NCBI RefSeq assembly: GCF_022811525.1
Contig: NZ_CP063982.1
Coordinates: forward strand, 2,170,001-2,234,000
Reading direction: 5' to 3'
Length of the DNA: 64,000 bases
Source: Orrella daihaiensis
GTDB lineage: Bacteria > Pseudomonadota > Gammaproteobacteria > Burkholderiales > Burkholderiaceae_B
Below the pieces are notes generated by a model. It made no database searches. It had not been told where the DNA came from and worked only from the letters and a program-made list of their open reading frames with translations. The position numbers and the translations under genes are program-made. This document shows, piece by piece, positions 25,129 to 34,572 of the stretch. How positions within the stretch are numbered: the stretch's first letter is position 1; the number at the start of each line of letters is the position of its first letter.

Positions 25129-25979
25129 TGGTTGAGCGTCGTCCAATGAGCGACTTTCTGACACATGCAGGCTTGATGCTGAGTGTGCTGCTCATTGCAT
25201 TTCCAGTATGGGTCGCGTTTGTGGCTGCGACACACGATGCTGCTCGAATGACGCAAGTTCCACTGCCACTCTGGCCTGGCGACCATCTCTGGCAGAACCT
25301 GAAAGTGGTCTTAATTGACGGTTATACGGGTTCATCGGGCGGTGTGCCGATGTGGTTAACACTGACCAACTCCTTGGTCATGGCCTTGGCTATCGCCATT
25401 GGCAAGATCGTGATTTCACTGCTGGCTGCCTATGCAGTGGTGTATTTCAGATTTCCTTTACGCATGCTGTTTTTCTGGTTGATATTTGTCACACTCATGC
25501 TTCCAGTCGAAGTCCGAATCTTGCCGACGTACGAAGTGGTGGCTAATCTGGGGATGCTCAACAGTTACGCTGGCCTCTCCATTCCCCTGATCGCATCGGC
25601 CACAGCGACTTTTATGTTTCGCCAAGTGTTTCTGACCATACCAGAGGAAATGCTTGAGAGTGCCCGTATGGATGGTGCAGGTCCATTGCGGTTTTTTTGG
25701 GATATTTTGTTGCCACTATCACGCACCAACATCGCGGCACTATTTGTCATTCTTTTTACTTATGGTTGGAATCAGTATCTCTGGCCCTTGCTGATCACCA
25801 CCGAGCCGCACATGACCACGATCGTCATGAGCATCAAACAAATGCTGGCTGCAGCTGAACAGTCACCGCAATGGAATTTGATCATGATGACGTCGTTACT
25901 GGCCATGCTCCCGCCATTGCTGGTGGTGGTGGTCATGCAACGACTGTTCGTCAAAGGCCTGACCGAGACGGACAAATAG
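25125..25979 (+). CDS. ugpE: sn-Glycerol-3-phosphate ABC transporter permease UgpE
   Basis: A 284-residue permease with about six helices, the partner of UgpA. The EAA-type loop is LESARMDGAGPLRFFWDILL, and VTLMLPVEVRILPTYEVVANLG is typical of UgpE. The start overlaps the ugpA stop by 4 bp. The next Met (MSDFLTHAG, residue 8) is a possible alternative start and lies nearer the start of the conserved part. Confidence 0.94.
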   Translation: MMVERRPMSDFLTHAGLMLSVLLIAFPVWVAFVAATHDAARMTQVPLPLWPGDHLWQNLKVVLIDGYTGSSGGVPMWLTLTNSLVMALAIAIGKIVISLLAAYAVVYFRFPLRMLFFWLIFVTLMLPVEVRILPTYEVVANLGMLNSYAGLSIPLIASATATFMFRQVFLTIPEEMLESARMDGAGPLRFFWDILLPLSRTNIAALFVILFTYGWNQYLWPLLITTEPHMTTIVMSIKQMLAAAEQSPQWNLIMMTSLLAMLPPLLVVVVMQRLFVKGLTETDK

Positions 25980-26004
25980 CAACATATACCAAGACAAAAA
26001 TATT

Positions 26005-27069
26005 ATGGCTGACATCATTCTCGACAATCTCAGGAAGTCCTACGGCAATACGGACGTGATTCACGGCATCAATGGCCAAATCAATGACAGTGAGTTTGTG
26101 GTGGTCGTTGGTGCCTCAGGTTGTGGCAAATCGACGCTTCTACGCATGTTGGCAGGGTTGGAGACAGTCACTTCCGGTGATATCCGAATTGATGGCGTAC
26201 GGGTCAATGACCTTGAGCCGTCACAGCGAGATATTGCCATGGTGTTTCAAAACTATGCGCTCTACCCGCACATGACCGTCTTTGAGAATATGGCCTATAG
26301 CCTCAAAATCCAGGGGAAATCAAAAGCCCAAATCAAAGACGCGGTGCAGCGTGCAGCCGATATTCTTGAAATCACGGCTTACCTTGATCGCAAGCCCAGA
26401 CAGCTGTCTGGCGGACAACGACAGCGTGTGGCGATGGGGCGAGCTATTGTGCGCGAGCCTAAAGTGTTTTTGTTTGATGAACCGCTTTCTAATCTTGATG
26501 CCAAGCTCAGGGTTCAGATGAGAGTCGAAATCAAACAACTGCAAAAGCGGCTAGGCACCACGAGTGTTTATGTCACCCATGATCAAGTTGAGGCCATGAC
26601 CTTGGGTGACCGACTTATGGTACTCAACGCCGGCAAGGTCGAACAGTTTGGTGCGCCAATCGATCTCTACGAGCAGCCACAAACGCAGTTTGTAGCTGGC
26701 TTTATTGGCAGTCCGGCGATGAATTTCTTTGCCGCCAGGATCACAGACTCTGGCGCCAAAGTCCTGGTGGGCAGTCAGATCGAACTCCAACTCGCCAAGC
26801 CATTTACAACCAACGAGCCTGAAGTGACAGTAGGCATTCGCCCGGAGCATATGTTTCTCAACAGCGACGGTCCATTTGAAATCGAACTACAGCTGCAAGA
26901 GCATCTCGGCGCAGAGACACTATTGCACGCCAAACTCACCGATAGCGGTCAGTCTGTTACGGTACTTGTTCCTGGCTACCAACAGTTCGATCAGAACTCA
27001 AGGCTTAAAGTTGGCTACCAGCCAGACAAAGTCCATGTGTTTGGAAGGGATGGCGGTCGGTTGAATTAA
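26005..27069 (+). CDS. ugpC: sn-Glycerol-3-phosphate ABC transporter ATP-binding protein UgpC
   Basis: A 354-residue ATPase of the MalK/UgpC group. Walker A is GASGCGKST (about 36-44), the signature is LSGGQRQRVAMGRAIV (about 133-148) and Walker B is VFLFDEPLSNLDAKLR (about 153-168). The TOBE-type C-terminal domain (about 235-354) includes VTVGIRPEHM, which in MalK-type proteins serves regulatory contacts. It completes ugpBAEC. ATG at 26005 has no strong ribosome-binding site (ACAAAAATATT precedes). Confidence 0.94.
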   Translation: MADIILDNLRKSYGNTDVIHGINGQINDSEFVVVVGASGCGKSTLLRMLAGLETVTSGDIRIDGVRVNDLEPSQRDIAMVFQNYALYPHMTVFENMAYSLKIQGKSKAQIKDAVQRAADILEITAYLDRKPRQLSGGQRQRVAMGRAIVREPKVFLFDEPLSNLDAKLRVQMRVEIKQLQKRLGTTSVYVTHDQVEAMTLGDRLMVLNAGKVEQFGAPIDLYEQPQTQFVAGFIGSPAMNFFAARITDSGAKVLVGSQIELQLAKPFTTNEPEVTVGIRPEHMFLNSDGPFEIELQLQEHLGAETLLHAKLTDSGQSVTVLVPGYQQFDQNSRLKVGYQPDKVHVFGRDGGRLN

Positions 27070-27376
27070 ACAGCGCTGACGCCTCAGTTTCTATCGAACC
27101 ACGCAGCATACGCGGTTGCCTGTTCTAAAAATAAACGCGCGAGGGGCACACCACAGCGATGGTGCATCAAAGCATCAAGCAGTGGGGGTGTCCGCCCGCT
27201 TGTTGTTTTATCAATTAACCGCTTTAACTTCGAATCAAGTAAGCCTAACGCAGTTTGTTAGTCGACCGACTCCGACAAAGGCACTCCAAAAAACACTAGC
27301 TAAAGACCGAGCCTAAAGGGCATACTGACACCAAGGATCTAACAAAGTGCACCATCGCTCAAAACTTTACTATTGA
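27070..27376. other. Intergenic region between ugpC and the amino-acid permease gene
   Basis: 307 bp with no open frame I can support and no strong hairpin with a T-tract. It must contain the ugp operon end and the promoter of the permease gene. Nothing specific is recognised. Confidence 0.5.
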
Positions 27377-28993
27377 ATGTCTATCGACCACACAGCCCCC
27401 ACCCTAAAAAAGCAAGCTAGCTTCATTGGTTTGTTGTTCGCCGGTATCGGTGGCATGATCGGTTCAGGCTGGCTCTTTGGTCCATTAGAGACTGCCACCC
27501 AAGCGGGGCCGCTGAGCCTTTATTCCTGGATCATTGGGGGTGTGGTAGTGCTACTAATCGCACTGGTATTTGCTGAACTTGCCACCCTATTCCCTCTGTC
27601 GGGTGCGTTGGTGCACATGAGCGACGTCAGCCATGGACCACTGGTCGGGTTTGTATGGGGCTGGATACTAATACTGGCCTATATCGCAATTGCACCGATT
27701 GAAGCCATGGCGATCGTCAGTTACGCCAGCGCCTACATTCCTGACCTGACGCACGCATCAGACGGGGTGCTCACTGCCAAAGGATTTACAGTGGCGGCCA
27801 TCATTCTGGCAGTCATGGTAGCGCTTAACTTCCTGATGATTAAAACAATACTTTCCGTTAATTCGTGGATCACCATCTGGAAAATCTTTGTGCCCATCGC
27901 CACTGCGATTGTCTTAATCACTTATTCCTGGCATCCCGAGAATTTTTTCTCGCAAACACACAAAGTTGGCACTGAAGGAATTTTCACGGCGATTGCCACT
28001 GGCGGCGTCTTCTTTAGCCTTTTTGGATTTCGGCAAGCGCTCGATCTAGCTGGCGAGAGTAATAACCCACAGCGTGATGTGCCAATAGCCATCATTGGTA
28101 CGGTGGTGATCGGTACCTGCATTTATCTGCTGCTTCAATTTGGCTTTATCGCGGCACTCGACCCCGACATGCTCAGCAAAGAGGGCTGGGGAGATTTGCA
28201 CTTTAAAGGTATAACCGGCCCCTTGGCGGCCTTGGCTACGGCTGTAGGCGCTGCCTGGTGGGCAACCATTCTGTATGCCGATGCCATTGTCTCGCCAGGG
28301 GCCTGCGGCTTCGTGTACACCACGACGACTTCGCGCATTGTCATGGCCAGCGCAGAAAACCATGCCCTGCCCCGATTTTTTGCCAGGGTCAACGATCATG
28401 GCGTCCCATGGGCAGCATTAATCCTCACGTATGTGGTCGGACTGCTATTATTTCTGCCATTTCCTTCCTGGCAAAAAATGGTGGGATATATCTCTTCGAT
28501 CACGGTACTGTCATACGGAATTGGGCCTATCTTGCTGGTCTGTTTACGCAAGGCACTGCCAGATACTCCACGGCCATTTAAACTGGCAGCAGCCAATTGG
28601 CTCGCGCCAGTCGCATTTGTTTGTGCCAACTGGGTCATGCTGTGGGCCGGGCTCGATACATTACAGTTCATTTTTGGGATAGTGGCAATCATCATCGTTG
28701 TTCACGCCGGGCATCATTTCATCTGGCAGCGCAAAGATTGGGGTAGCTTTCAAGCACAGCATGCCTGGTGGCTAGTACCCTACTTTGCTGGTCTATGGCT
28801 TTTGGCGTGGTTGTCTCCGGCTACCCTCGGTGGTACTGGCTACTTGTCATTTGTTCTAATCATGCTGGTATCGGCCATGTTCAGCATTGTGATATTTTTT
28901 CTGGCTATCCGACTGGCTCAGTGCCCACAGCAAATGCGCATAACCTTTGGACGCAAGGTTGGTGCAACGACAACAACTGACTCTCAAACCTAA
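27377..28993 (+). CDS. APC-family amino-acid permease
   Basis: A 538-residue integral membrane protein with 12 or more helices. The first-helix motif GLLFAGIGGMIGSGWLFGP (18-36) is the substrate/sodium site of the APC superfamily, and helix 6 shows GVFFSLFGFRQALDLAGES with NPQRDVPIAI after it. It probably imports or exchanges an amino acid or peptide-like solute across the inner membrane; specificity cannot be read. The polar C-terminal tail is short. It is followed 29 bp later by a CIA30-domain gene on the same strand. Confidence 0.9.
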   Translation: MSIDHTAPTLKKQASFIGLLFAGIGGMIGSGWLFGPLETATQAGPLSLYSWIIGGVVVLLIALVFAELATLFPLSGALVHMSDVSHGPLVGFVWGWILILAYIAIAPIEAMAIVSYASAYIPDLTHASDGVLTAKGFTVAAIILAVMVALNFLMIKTILSVNSWITIWKIFVPIATAIVLITYSWHPENFFSQTHKVGTEGIFTAIATGGVFFSLFGFRQALDLAGESNNPQRDVPIAIIGTVVIGTCIYLLLQFGFIAALDPDMLSKEGWGDLHFKGITGPLAALATAVGAAWWATILYADAIVSPGACGFVYTTTTSRIVMASAENHALPRFFARVNDHGVPWAALILTYVVGLLLFLPFPSWQKMVGYISSITVLSYGIGPILLVCLRKALPDTPRPFKLAAANWLAPVAFVCANWVMLWAGLDTLQFIFGIVAIIIVVHAGHHFIWQRKDWGSFQAQHAWWLVPYFAGLWLLAWLSPATLGGTGYLSFVLIMLVSAMFSIVIFFLAIRLAQCPQQMRITFGRKVGATTTTDSQT

Positions 28994-29022
28994 CGGTGTG
29001 CCATGAGCGAGGATAATTTTCG

Positions 29023-29625
29023 ATGAAACAAAACCTCAGAGATATCAAGCATGCAACCACATCTGTATTCAGTGCTCTATTGATAACCTTTACCATGACC
29101 ACTCACTCGAATGCCCAAGCCATCATCGAAGATTTTTCTGGCACCCCACAGACGCGCTGGGAGTTCATTGCCGACACCGTCATGGGTGGGGTCTCGAGTG
29201 GCCAAGTGCAGTTTGTGCGTGACAACGGACAGACAGTTCTTAAGCTCTCTGGTGCGGTCAGTACAGCCAATAACGGCGGATTCATCCAGGCACGTTTACC
29301 ACTGGACCAAACAGCCATCAAGCAGCTGCCTGACACAGCCAAGGGCATCTGGCTCACAGCACGTGGGAATGATCAAACGTATTTTGTACATATCAGAACA
29401 TCTGGCACGGTACTGCCATGGCAGTACTACCAAGCTCAGTTCAAAGTCACCGAGCAATGGCAACAGTTCACGCTTGACTGGGATGATTTCAAGCCCTCAG
29501 GCGGCCTATCTGGCAGCCTGTTGCGTGATGTGCCACTGGCAAAAAAGATCAAATCGATTGCCATCGTCGCTTTCGGCCGTGATCATCAAGCCAATGTCGA
29601 GGTGGCAAAGATCGGGTATGAATGA
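29023..29625 (+). CDS. CIA30-domain protein with probable signal peptide
   Basis: A 200-residue protein. The N-terminal ~37 residues look like an export signal, with a hydrophobic run SVFSALLITFTMTTHSNAQA. The rest matches the CIA30 fold, a galactose-binding-like beta sandwich: RWEFIADTVMGGVSSGQVQF, then VSTANNGGFIQARLPL and KVTEQWQQFTLDWDDFKP. In mitochondria CIA30 assists complex I assembly. In bacteria the role is unknown, and the export signal argues against that function here. It converges on the sensor kinase gene with 41 bp between. Confidence 0.85.
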   Translation: MKQNLRDIKHATTSVFSALLITFTMTTHSNAQAIIEDFSGTPQTRWEFIADTVMGGVSSGQVQFVRDNGQTVLKLSGAVSTANNGGFIQARLPLDQTAIKQLPDTAKGIWLTARGNDQTYFVHIRTSGTVLPWQYYQAQFKVTEQWQQFTLDWDDFKPSGGLSGSLLRDVPLAKKIKSIAIVAFGRDHQANVEVAKIGYE

Positions 29626-29666
29626 GCTTGCTGCCGATTACACCGCACCGTATCGCACTGTGACAG

Positions 29667-31586
29667 TCAAATCTGCTTGGGCAATCTGACCTCAAACGAA
29701 AGTTCTTCTTTGCCTGGCTCAAACACTAGGTCACCCCCGAGAAGTTGGGCGATGTTTTTTGAGAGGTAAAGTCCGAGACCTGAGCCACTTTGGCTCAAAG
29801 CACCAGAAGCCCGGTAGTACTTGTCAAACACATGCTCGGGGTCAGGCACACCAGAGCGACCAACCGAATTGGTAAAACGCATAACCACCGAGTTGTCCGC
29901 AGATAAGCCAATCGATACTTGGACAGTCGTATTTGACTTGCGATATTTCATTGCGTTATCAACCAGATTCGCCACAATGACGCGCACTAGGGTGGGATCT
30001 GACCAAATAGATAAATCAGTATCACCCAAGATCACAATAGCATCGGGCTGATTGCTGTTTCGCGCCACATCACGCACCAGATCATCCAGATTAAGCGCGA
30101 CTGGTTCAGAAATGGTGGTCGTGTCTAACAAAGCCTCTGCTTGTATGCATTTCTCTAACAAGGCATCAATATTACGGATGGCATCGTTGGAGTAATTCGA
30201 TGCTCTGTGATCAAGCGCGGCCGATCCCAGCACCATCTTGATGATAGAAAGCGGGGTTTTAAATTCATGAGCCAACATGCCAAGAAACATGGCCTGTTCC
30301 TGACTGCGTTGCTGTTGCAGTTTCAGTGCCATGGCAGAAGCTGCAGCCTGCCTTGATTGCGCGCGTGCCCTATAGAGCAACAGTGTTGACATCAGAATGC
30401 CAGCCGTCGCTGTAGTGAAGAAGAAACCTACAAATGCGTTCTGAAACACAGGCTCAACACGCAAAGTGACTGATGTGGCTAATGGCGTCGCAAATCCAAA
30501 CAGTACAAAGAAAAACACGACTAACCAGCGTGGTAACTGTGATGTATGGTCTGCTGACCAATCAATTGCAAACAATACAATCACCAAACCAAGGATCGAA
30601 TAGGCAATCACCATCAGAGCATTGATGGACAATGCCAAGCGGTCAAAGCCGAACAAAACGGCTAGTAACAAAGGCGTAAAAACTAACAACGGCGAATACA
30701 CCAACGGTTTGACCCATGACTTTACCGGGAACTGCCCCAGAAAAATCATGCCAAACTGGAATATCGACCACGAATACAAAACCACCACAAAATTCGTGAG
30801 CCCATCGACAGAATCCAGACCCAACAACGGCCCCAAGTACTGGCGCGTATAGCCCATCAGCGTCAGCGACCAAATGATCGCCAGACCCTGCTGAACGATA
30901 AACATATTCATCACCCGGTCAGGCTGTCCGACTCGAAGTGCAATTGCCAACACAAAGAACACCACCAAAAGACCCAGGTACCCACCGCCAAACAAGTCAT
31001 AGGTGCGGTTGTGTTTGAGCGCCGCTTTGACTGGCTCCAATACCACCGAGAACACCATGGAACTTGTCGTACTGACTGCAACATAAACATCTCGGAGGGT
31101 ATCACCACGGGGCAACAGAAAGGTCAGCGAGGATAGATCTAGCTCGGTTAGCGTATTCGGATGTGCATCGCCCGTGACGATGGGCTGACCATTGTTTTGT
31201 AGGGGATCGTACAGACGCACTTCATTTAGCAAGGGGTTGGTTAGCCGCAGCACCAATTGATTGCTGTCGATGGTGGCTTGATCTCTTCCCGCCGTCGGAT
31301 CGATGCGCAGACGCAGCCATACGGTGGCATCGGTATAGCCCAGACTTAAAGCACGTTCAAATGGTTCGAAGTCAGCGTCTGGCTTAGCCCTTACTTCAGC
31401 TATGCTCAATTGACTCGTTGGGTCAATAAAGTACCCGCGTGGGTTGGGCTCAGCGGCTGCACCTGCGCTCCATACCAACAAGTAACCTAGCAGTAACAGG
31501 ATTACCCGCAACTGCGGCGCAGGACTGAACCAGGATTTTATCGGCGGACAGATCATCCGTGCGTCGCTAGAACCCGACACTGGCAT
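29667..31586 (-). CDS. Sensor histidine kinase with 7TMR-DISM periplasmic and membrane domains
   Basis: A 639-residue membrane kinase. The order is: signal or first helix (28-46), 7TMR-DISM extracellular beta domain (about 48-185), seven-helix membrane domain (about 200-405), short coiled coil, HisKA with the phospho-accepting H440 (GMLAHEFKTPLSII), and HATPase_c with the N box NLVDNAMKY (540-548) and G box SGSGLGLYLSK (600-610). 7TMR-DISM receptors are thought to sense carbohydrates or other small ligands. The first Met (31586) lies inside the end of the preceding gene fragment; Met at 31556 is also possible. Its likely partner is the response regulator at 32057-32752, on the same strand but separated by about 470 bp containing that fragment. 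Confidence 0.93.
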   Translation of the reverse strand: MPVSGSSDARMICPPIKSWFSPAPQLRVILLLLGYLLVWSAGAAAEPNPRGYFIDPTSQLSIAEVRAKPDADFEPFERALSLGYTDATVWLRLRIDPTAGRDQATIDSNQLVLRLTNPLLNEVRLYDPLQNNGQPIVTGDAHPNTLTELDLSSLTFLLPRGDTLRDVYVAVSTTSSMVFSVVLEPVKAALKHNRTYDLFGGGYLGLLVVFFVLAIALRVGQPDRVMNMFIVQQGLAIIWSLTLMGYTRQYLGPLLGLDSVDGLTNFVVVLYSWSIFQFGMIFLGQFPVKSWVKPLVYSPLLVFTPLLLAVLFGFDRLALSINALMVIAYSILGLVIVLFAIDWSADHTSQLPRWLVVFFFVLFGFATPLATSVTLRVEPVFQNAFVGFFFTTATAGILMSTLLLYRARAQSRQAAASAMALKLQQQRSQEQAMFLGMLAHEFKTPLSIIKMVLGSAALDHRASNYSNDAIRNIDALLEKCIQAEALLDTTTISEPVALNLDDLVRDVARNSNQPDAIVILGDTDLSIWSDPTLVRVIVANLVDNAMKYRKSNTTVQVSIGLSADNSVVMRFTNSVGRSGVPDPEHVFDKYYRASGALSQSGSGLGLYLSKNIAQLLGGDLVFEPGKEELSFEVRLPKQI

Positions 31587-31800
31587 TAAGCCAGAAGCGA
31601 TTGTTCGCCGAGCTGCCGTCCTGGTTTAAGCCGTACGTGTTGGCAAACGGGTTGCTGCCCAGCTGAATCGCCCAGGTGGCGTTGATCAGGATGTTGTACG
31701 GTGCTTGCCACGACACACTCAAGCCCACGCCTTGCAAGGTGCCCGAGTTCGGTTGGGCAGCACCAGGGAATTGATTGAACTTACTCACCTTTTTATCTAC
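31567..31800 (-). pseudogene. C-terminal fragment of a two-partner-secretion outer-membrane transporter (TpsB/ShlB type)
   Basis: About 75 codons ending in ...SSANNRFWLNASVGF with a terminal Phe. The pattern LQGVGLSVSWQAPYNILINATWAIQLGSNP followed by a final NRFWL strand is that of the last beta strands of ShlB/FhaC-type transporters (split here only for quoting). The full protein is about 550-600 residues, so the N-terminal POTRA domains and most of the barrel are missing. An in-frame TAG lies just upstream. The stop at 31567-31569 falls 17 bp inside the annotated sensor kinase start. It is a remnant of a lost TPS locus; the cognate exoprotein gene is not in the window. Confidence 0.7.
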
Positions 31801-32056
31801 CTAAGTTACCAATAGAACCGACTATCTTCTGGAATTGTTAAGGACATAATTGACCGTACTCGTGACCGCCCGTTTGATCGTAGCCACGCTGCATCGAACT
31901 CGGTGTTGACCTCAATCAAACTTCATCAACTGGTCCTGCCACTAGGGCTGGCTCTCGAATAGCAAACCCATTGACAGAGCAACTTAAAATCAGATTTCCG
32001 ATCAATTTGATGAGGTGTACCAAATCAAATATGGGATCAGTGATACCAAGACCGCC

Positions 32057-32752
32057 TCAAACTACCTCTAGCTCAAAACCAAGTCTATAACCCACTCCCC
32101 TGATTGACACAATCGGATACTCACTTTGCGTGAAGTCAGATAATTTTGCTCTAAGGCGATAAATCCGTACATCGAGTGTTGAGCGCGACACTTGGTCCGT
32201 ATTCGTGCTTAGCAGCTCCATGATTTGCCAATGCTCAAGTTGCTTGTCGAGTGAAGTCGATAATGCCACCAGGATTGCGGCTTCACCGGCTGATAGCTTC
32301 ACAGAACGGCTGCCACATGAGAGCACCTGAGTGGTTCTGGATAAAAGGTAACGCTCACTGGTAAGAGGGTTTACATCGACATACTGTCGCTTGCGACGGA
32401 TCAGGCTATTGACCGCATCAACCAGTTCGTCCGGTGACACCGGTTTGGGGAGGTAATAGTCTGCGCCTGCCTCGTAGCCTTCAATACGGTTGGTGTTAGA
32501 AGTTCTTGTCGTCAAGATCAAGATACCCAAGTTCGGCATTAAGCCTCTTAGTCGTTTGGCTAGCTCCAAACCACTCTCGCCAGGCAACTGAACATCGAGC
32601 ACAATGACGGCGGTGTCTTTGAGTTGCGCGTACTCGGTGACACTTTCAGCATCAAGAAAACCTTGAACCTCAAAGCCAGACTTTCGCAACGCATCGCAGA
32701 GCAATTCGTTTAATGCTTCACTATCTTCAACGACAACGATACGGTGTGACAT
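32057..32752 (-). CDS. OmpR-type response regulator
   Basis: A 231-residue regulator. The receiver domain (about 3-118) has acidic residues in VVVEDSE (D10), the phospho-acceptor D53 in VIVLDVQLPGESGL, T82 in ILTTRT and K103 in YYLPKPVSPDEL. The C-terminal winged helix (about 130-230) shows SAGEAAILVALSTS, then RSTLDVRIYRLRAKL and IVSIRGVGYRLGFEL. It probably pairs with the 7TM kinase downstream. The Met at 32752 (MSHRIVVVED) is preferred to that at 32770 because the domain starts there. Confidence 0.93.
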   Translation of the reverse strand: MSHRIVVVEDSEALNELLCDALRKSGFEVQGFLDAESVTEYAQLKDTAVIVLDVQLPGESGLELAKRLRGLMPNLGILILTTRTSNTNRIEGYEAGADYYLPKPVSPDELVDAVNSLIRRKRQYVDVNPLTSERYLLSRTTQVLSCGSRSVKLSAGEAAILVALSTSLDKQLEHWQIMELLSTNTDQVSRSTLDVRIYRLRAKLSDFTQSEYPIVSIRGVGYRLGFELEVV

Positions 32753-33017
32753 GCGAACACTAAAAAACATTAATCAGCGCAAGGTTTTATAACAACTTCA
32801 AATTAGTCACAACTGTTTTATTTAAGACAAGAACTCACCCAGCCTTAGTGTTGAGAGGCATTGTTTTAAATTACTTAGGACGCACCCATCGGTAATCGTC
32901 AATTGGGCGGCATTTTTACAACAACATCAACAAGCAGCCGAGGTCGTTCGCGCGGACAACGATACGGAAATTTAGCAATGCGCTTAACGACAGCGCTCTG
33001 GCCGTGAGACTGTTTGG

Positions 33018-34343
33018 TTAATCAAGAAACGGCGTATACACAATCCCTTGGCTGACATACTGAGCGACGTTCAATTTGTTTTCTGGGGACTCACTGAAGT
33101 GGATCAGCACCTGCTCGCGCGTCATGCCATCGGCCATTTTTGATTGCCAATATGCAAATCCCTCGGCATCGGGCGCTCGATCAAGTACGTTGGCATAAAG
33201 CAAGTCGATAAACGCAGCGTCGTTCACAGTTGCACCATAGGTAGCTTGAAACTCAGCGCTACTCACGAACCCTGCTGCTGCATCTGTCAGTGACAATACG
33301 CTGTCTAGTTTCGCAATCCAGTAACCGAGACCTTCAGCCTCTGGAAGGCGATCGAGTGCGGCTTTGTACAACCTGAAGGCTTGACCAGCGGTGCCGTTGA
33401 TATCTAGGGCCAAGGACGTATCCTCAAAACTCAGGCGTTCAATATCGATTAATTGATAGTCAGTGGCATTGCCGGCATCATCAAACTCCCGAATCCAGGT
33501 TGCCTCCGAATCAACAGTCACCTGAACCTTATCTCGCGTCGTTTGAGCAAACAAGATATCGACTCGTTCTGATCCCTGAATGCTCAATGATTCAGGCGGC
33601 CCTTCGCTGGTCACTAAATCTTCAATGGGCACCTGACTGGATGCTTGGTAAAACGGGCTTGAAACTGTGATGCGCAATGTCTCAGCGCCTTCGACCTGAT
33701 CGTCAGCCAAGATGGGGATAGAGATCGTTGCTTCGTGGTTTTTATCGAGGACAACAAACCCGGATAGATTTCCAAACACCAGGTCAGATGCATCGACCCC
33801 GGAAATCACATAGTTCAGGCGATCGCCAGGCCGGTAAACCACATCGTGGTGGGGACTCTGGGCGTTGACTACAAAGGAGGCAGTCCTCCCCTCAAGCACC
33901 GATAGATTCTGGGCAACGACATCAAAACGATACACAGGCGTTTGCCATGCACCATCGAGCACTTTCATTTGATTGGTCACCGACCATTGGTCGTCAAACA
34001 CCCGTAGCCTGAGTATTTCCTCTCCCTCCTGCACACCATCGATCTTTAAGGGAATGCCGACAATCGCTTGCAGATTGCGGTCTAGCGTGACCGTGCCTGA
34101 CAAGCTCGCAGAGTCAATATCATCTAGCGTCAAACCGCTAATCTGGTACTGAAGCACGTCGCCCGCGCGATAACCTGTGTCGCGATGAGGGCTGCCCGCA
34201 TCAATGAGAAACTCTGCCACCATGCCTTCGGTGCGCGAGAGGTTTTGTGCAACGAGATCAAACTGAACTTTAGAGGTCGTCATAGCTGTTGATGGATCAT
34301 TGCTGTCGTTGGTTAAGACTAGTAGCCAACTCACCCGCGACAT
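33018..34343 (-). CDS. DUF4214-domain protein with two Calx-beta-like repeats (probably secreted)
   Basis: A 441-residue protein (about 421 if the Met at 34283 is used). Two ~115-residue repeats begin with F-D-x-V-A-Q-N-L-S (28-36 and 140-148). They share SPHxD-(x)-Y-R-x-G-D (51-62 and 163-174) and resemble Calx-beta/cadherin-like beta sandwiches. Residues ~310-430 match DUF4214, with two copies of an A-L/V-D-R-x-P-(x)-A-E-G-(x)-x-Y-W motif (AALDRLPEAEGLGYW 328-342, VLDRAPDAEGFAYW 386-399). DUF4214 is common in RTX and S-layer-like surface or type I-secreted proteins, and the absence of a signal peptide fits type I secretion. No secretion genes are adjacent. It is encoded upstream of the response regulator on the same strand, with 248 bp between. 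Confidence 0.78.
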   Translation of the reverse strand: MSRVSWLLVLTNDSNDPSTAMTTSKVQFDLVAQNLSRTEGMVAEFLIDAGSPHRDTGYRAGDVLQYQISGLTLDDIDSASLSGTVTLDRNLQAIVGIPLKIDGVQEGEEILRLRVFDDQWSVTNQMKVLDGAWQTPVYRFDVVAQNLSVLEGRTASFVVNAQSPHHDVVYRPGDRLNYVISGVDASDLVFGNLSGFVVLDKNHEATISIPILADDQVEGAETLRITVSSPFYQASSQVPIEDLVTSEGPPESLSIQGSERVDILFAQTTRDKVQVTVDSEATWIREFDDAGNATDYQLIDIERLSFEDTSLALDINGTAGQAFRLYKAALDRLPEAEGLGYWIAKLDSVLSLTDAAAGFVSSAEFQATYGATVNDAAFIDLLYANVLDRAPDAEGFAYWQSKMADGMTREQVLIHFSESPENKLNVAQYVSQGIVYTPFLD

Positions 34344-34572
34344 GTAGTTAATCAGATACTTCTGACGCTAGCAAAGTCCGTCGATTATCACATGAACGCT
34401 GTCCAATGATGCCTATGGTCACTGTAGACGCATTCTTTCTAGCGACCTTGGACTTGTGCTCGGTCATCCCAGCTCGTCAGAAAAAGACCCCAAAAACGCT
34501 TTCGCAAAAAATGAATCAAGCAGTGTGTCGGGGCACTGAAGGCCGTAAAGACCGGGCTAAATATAGCCAGAG

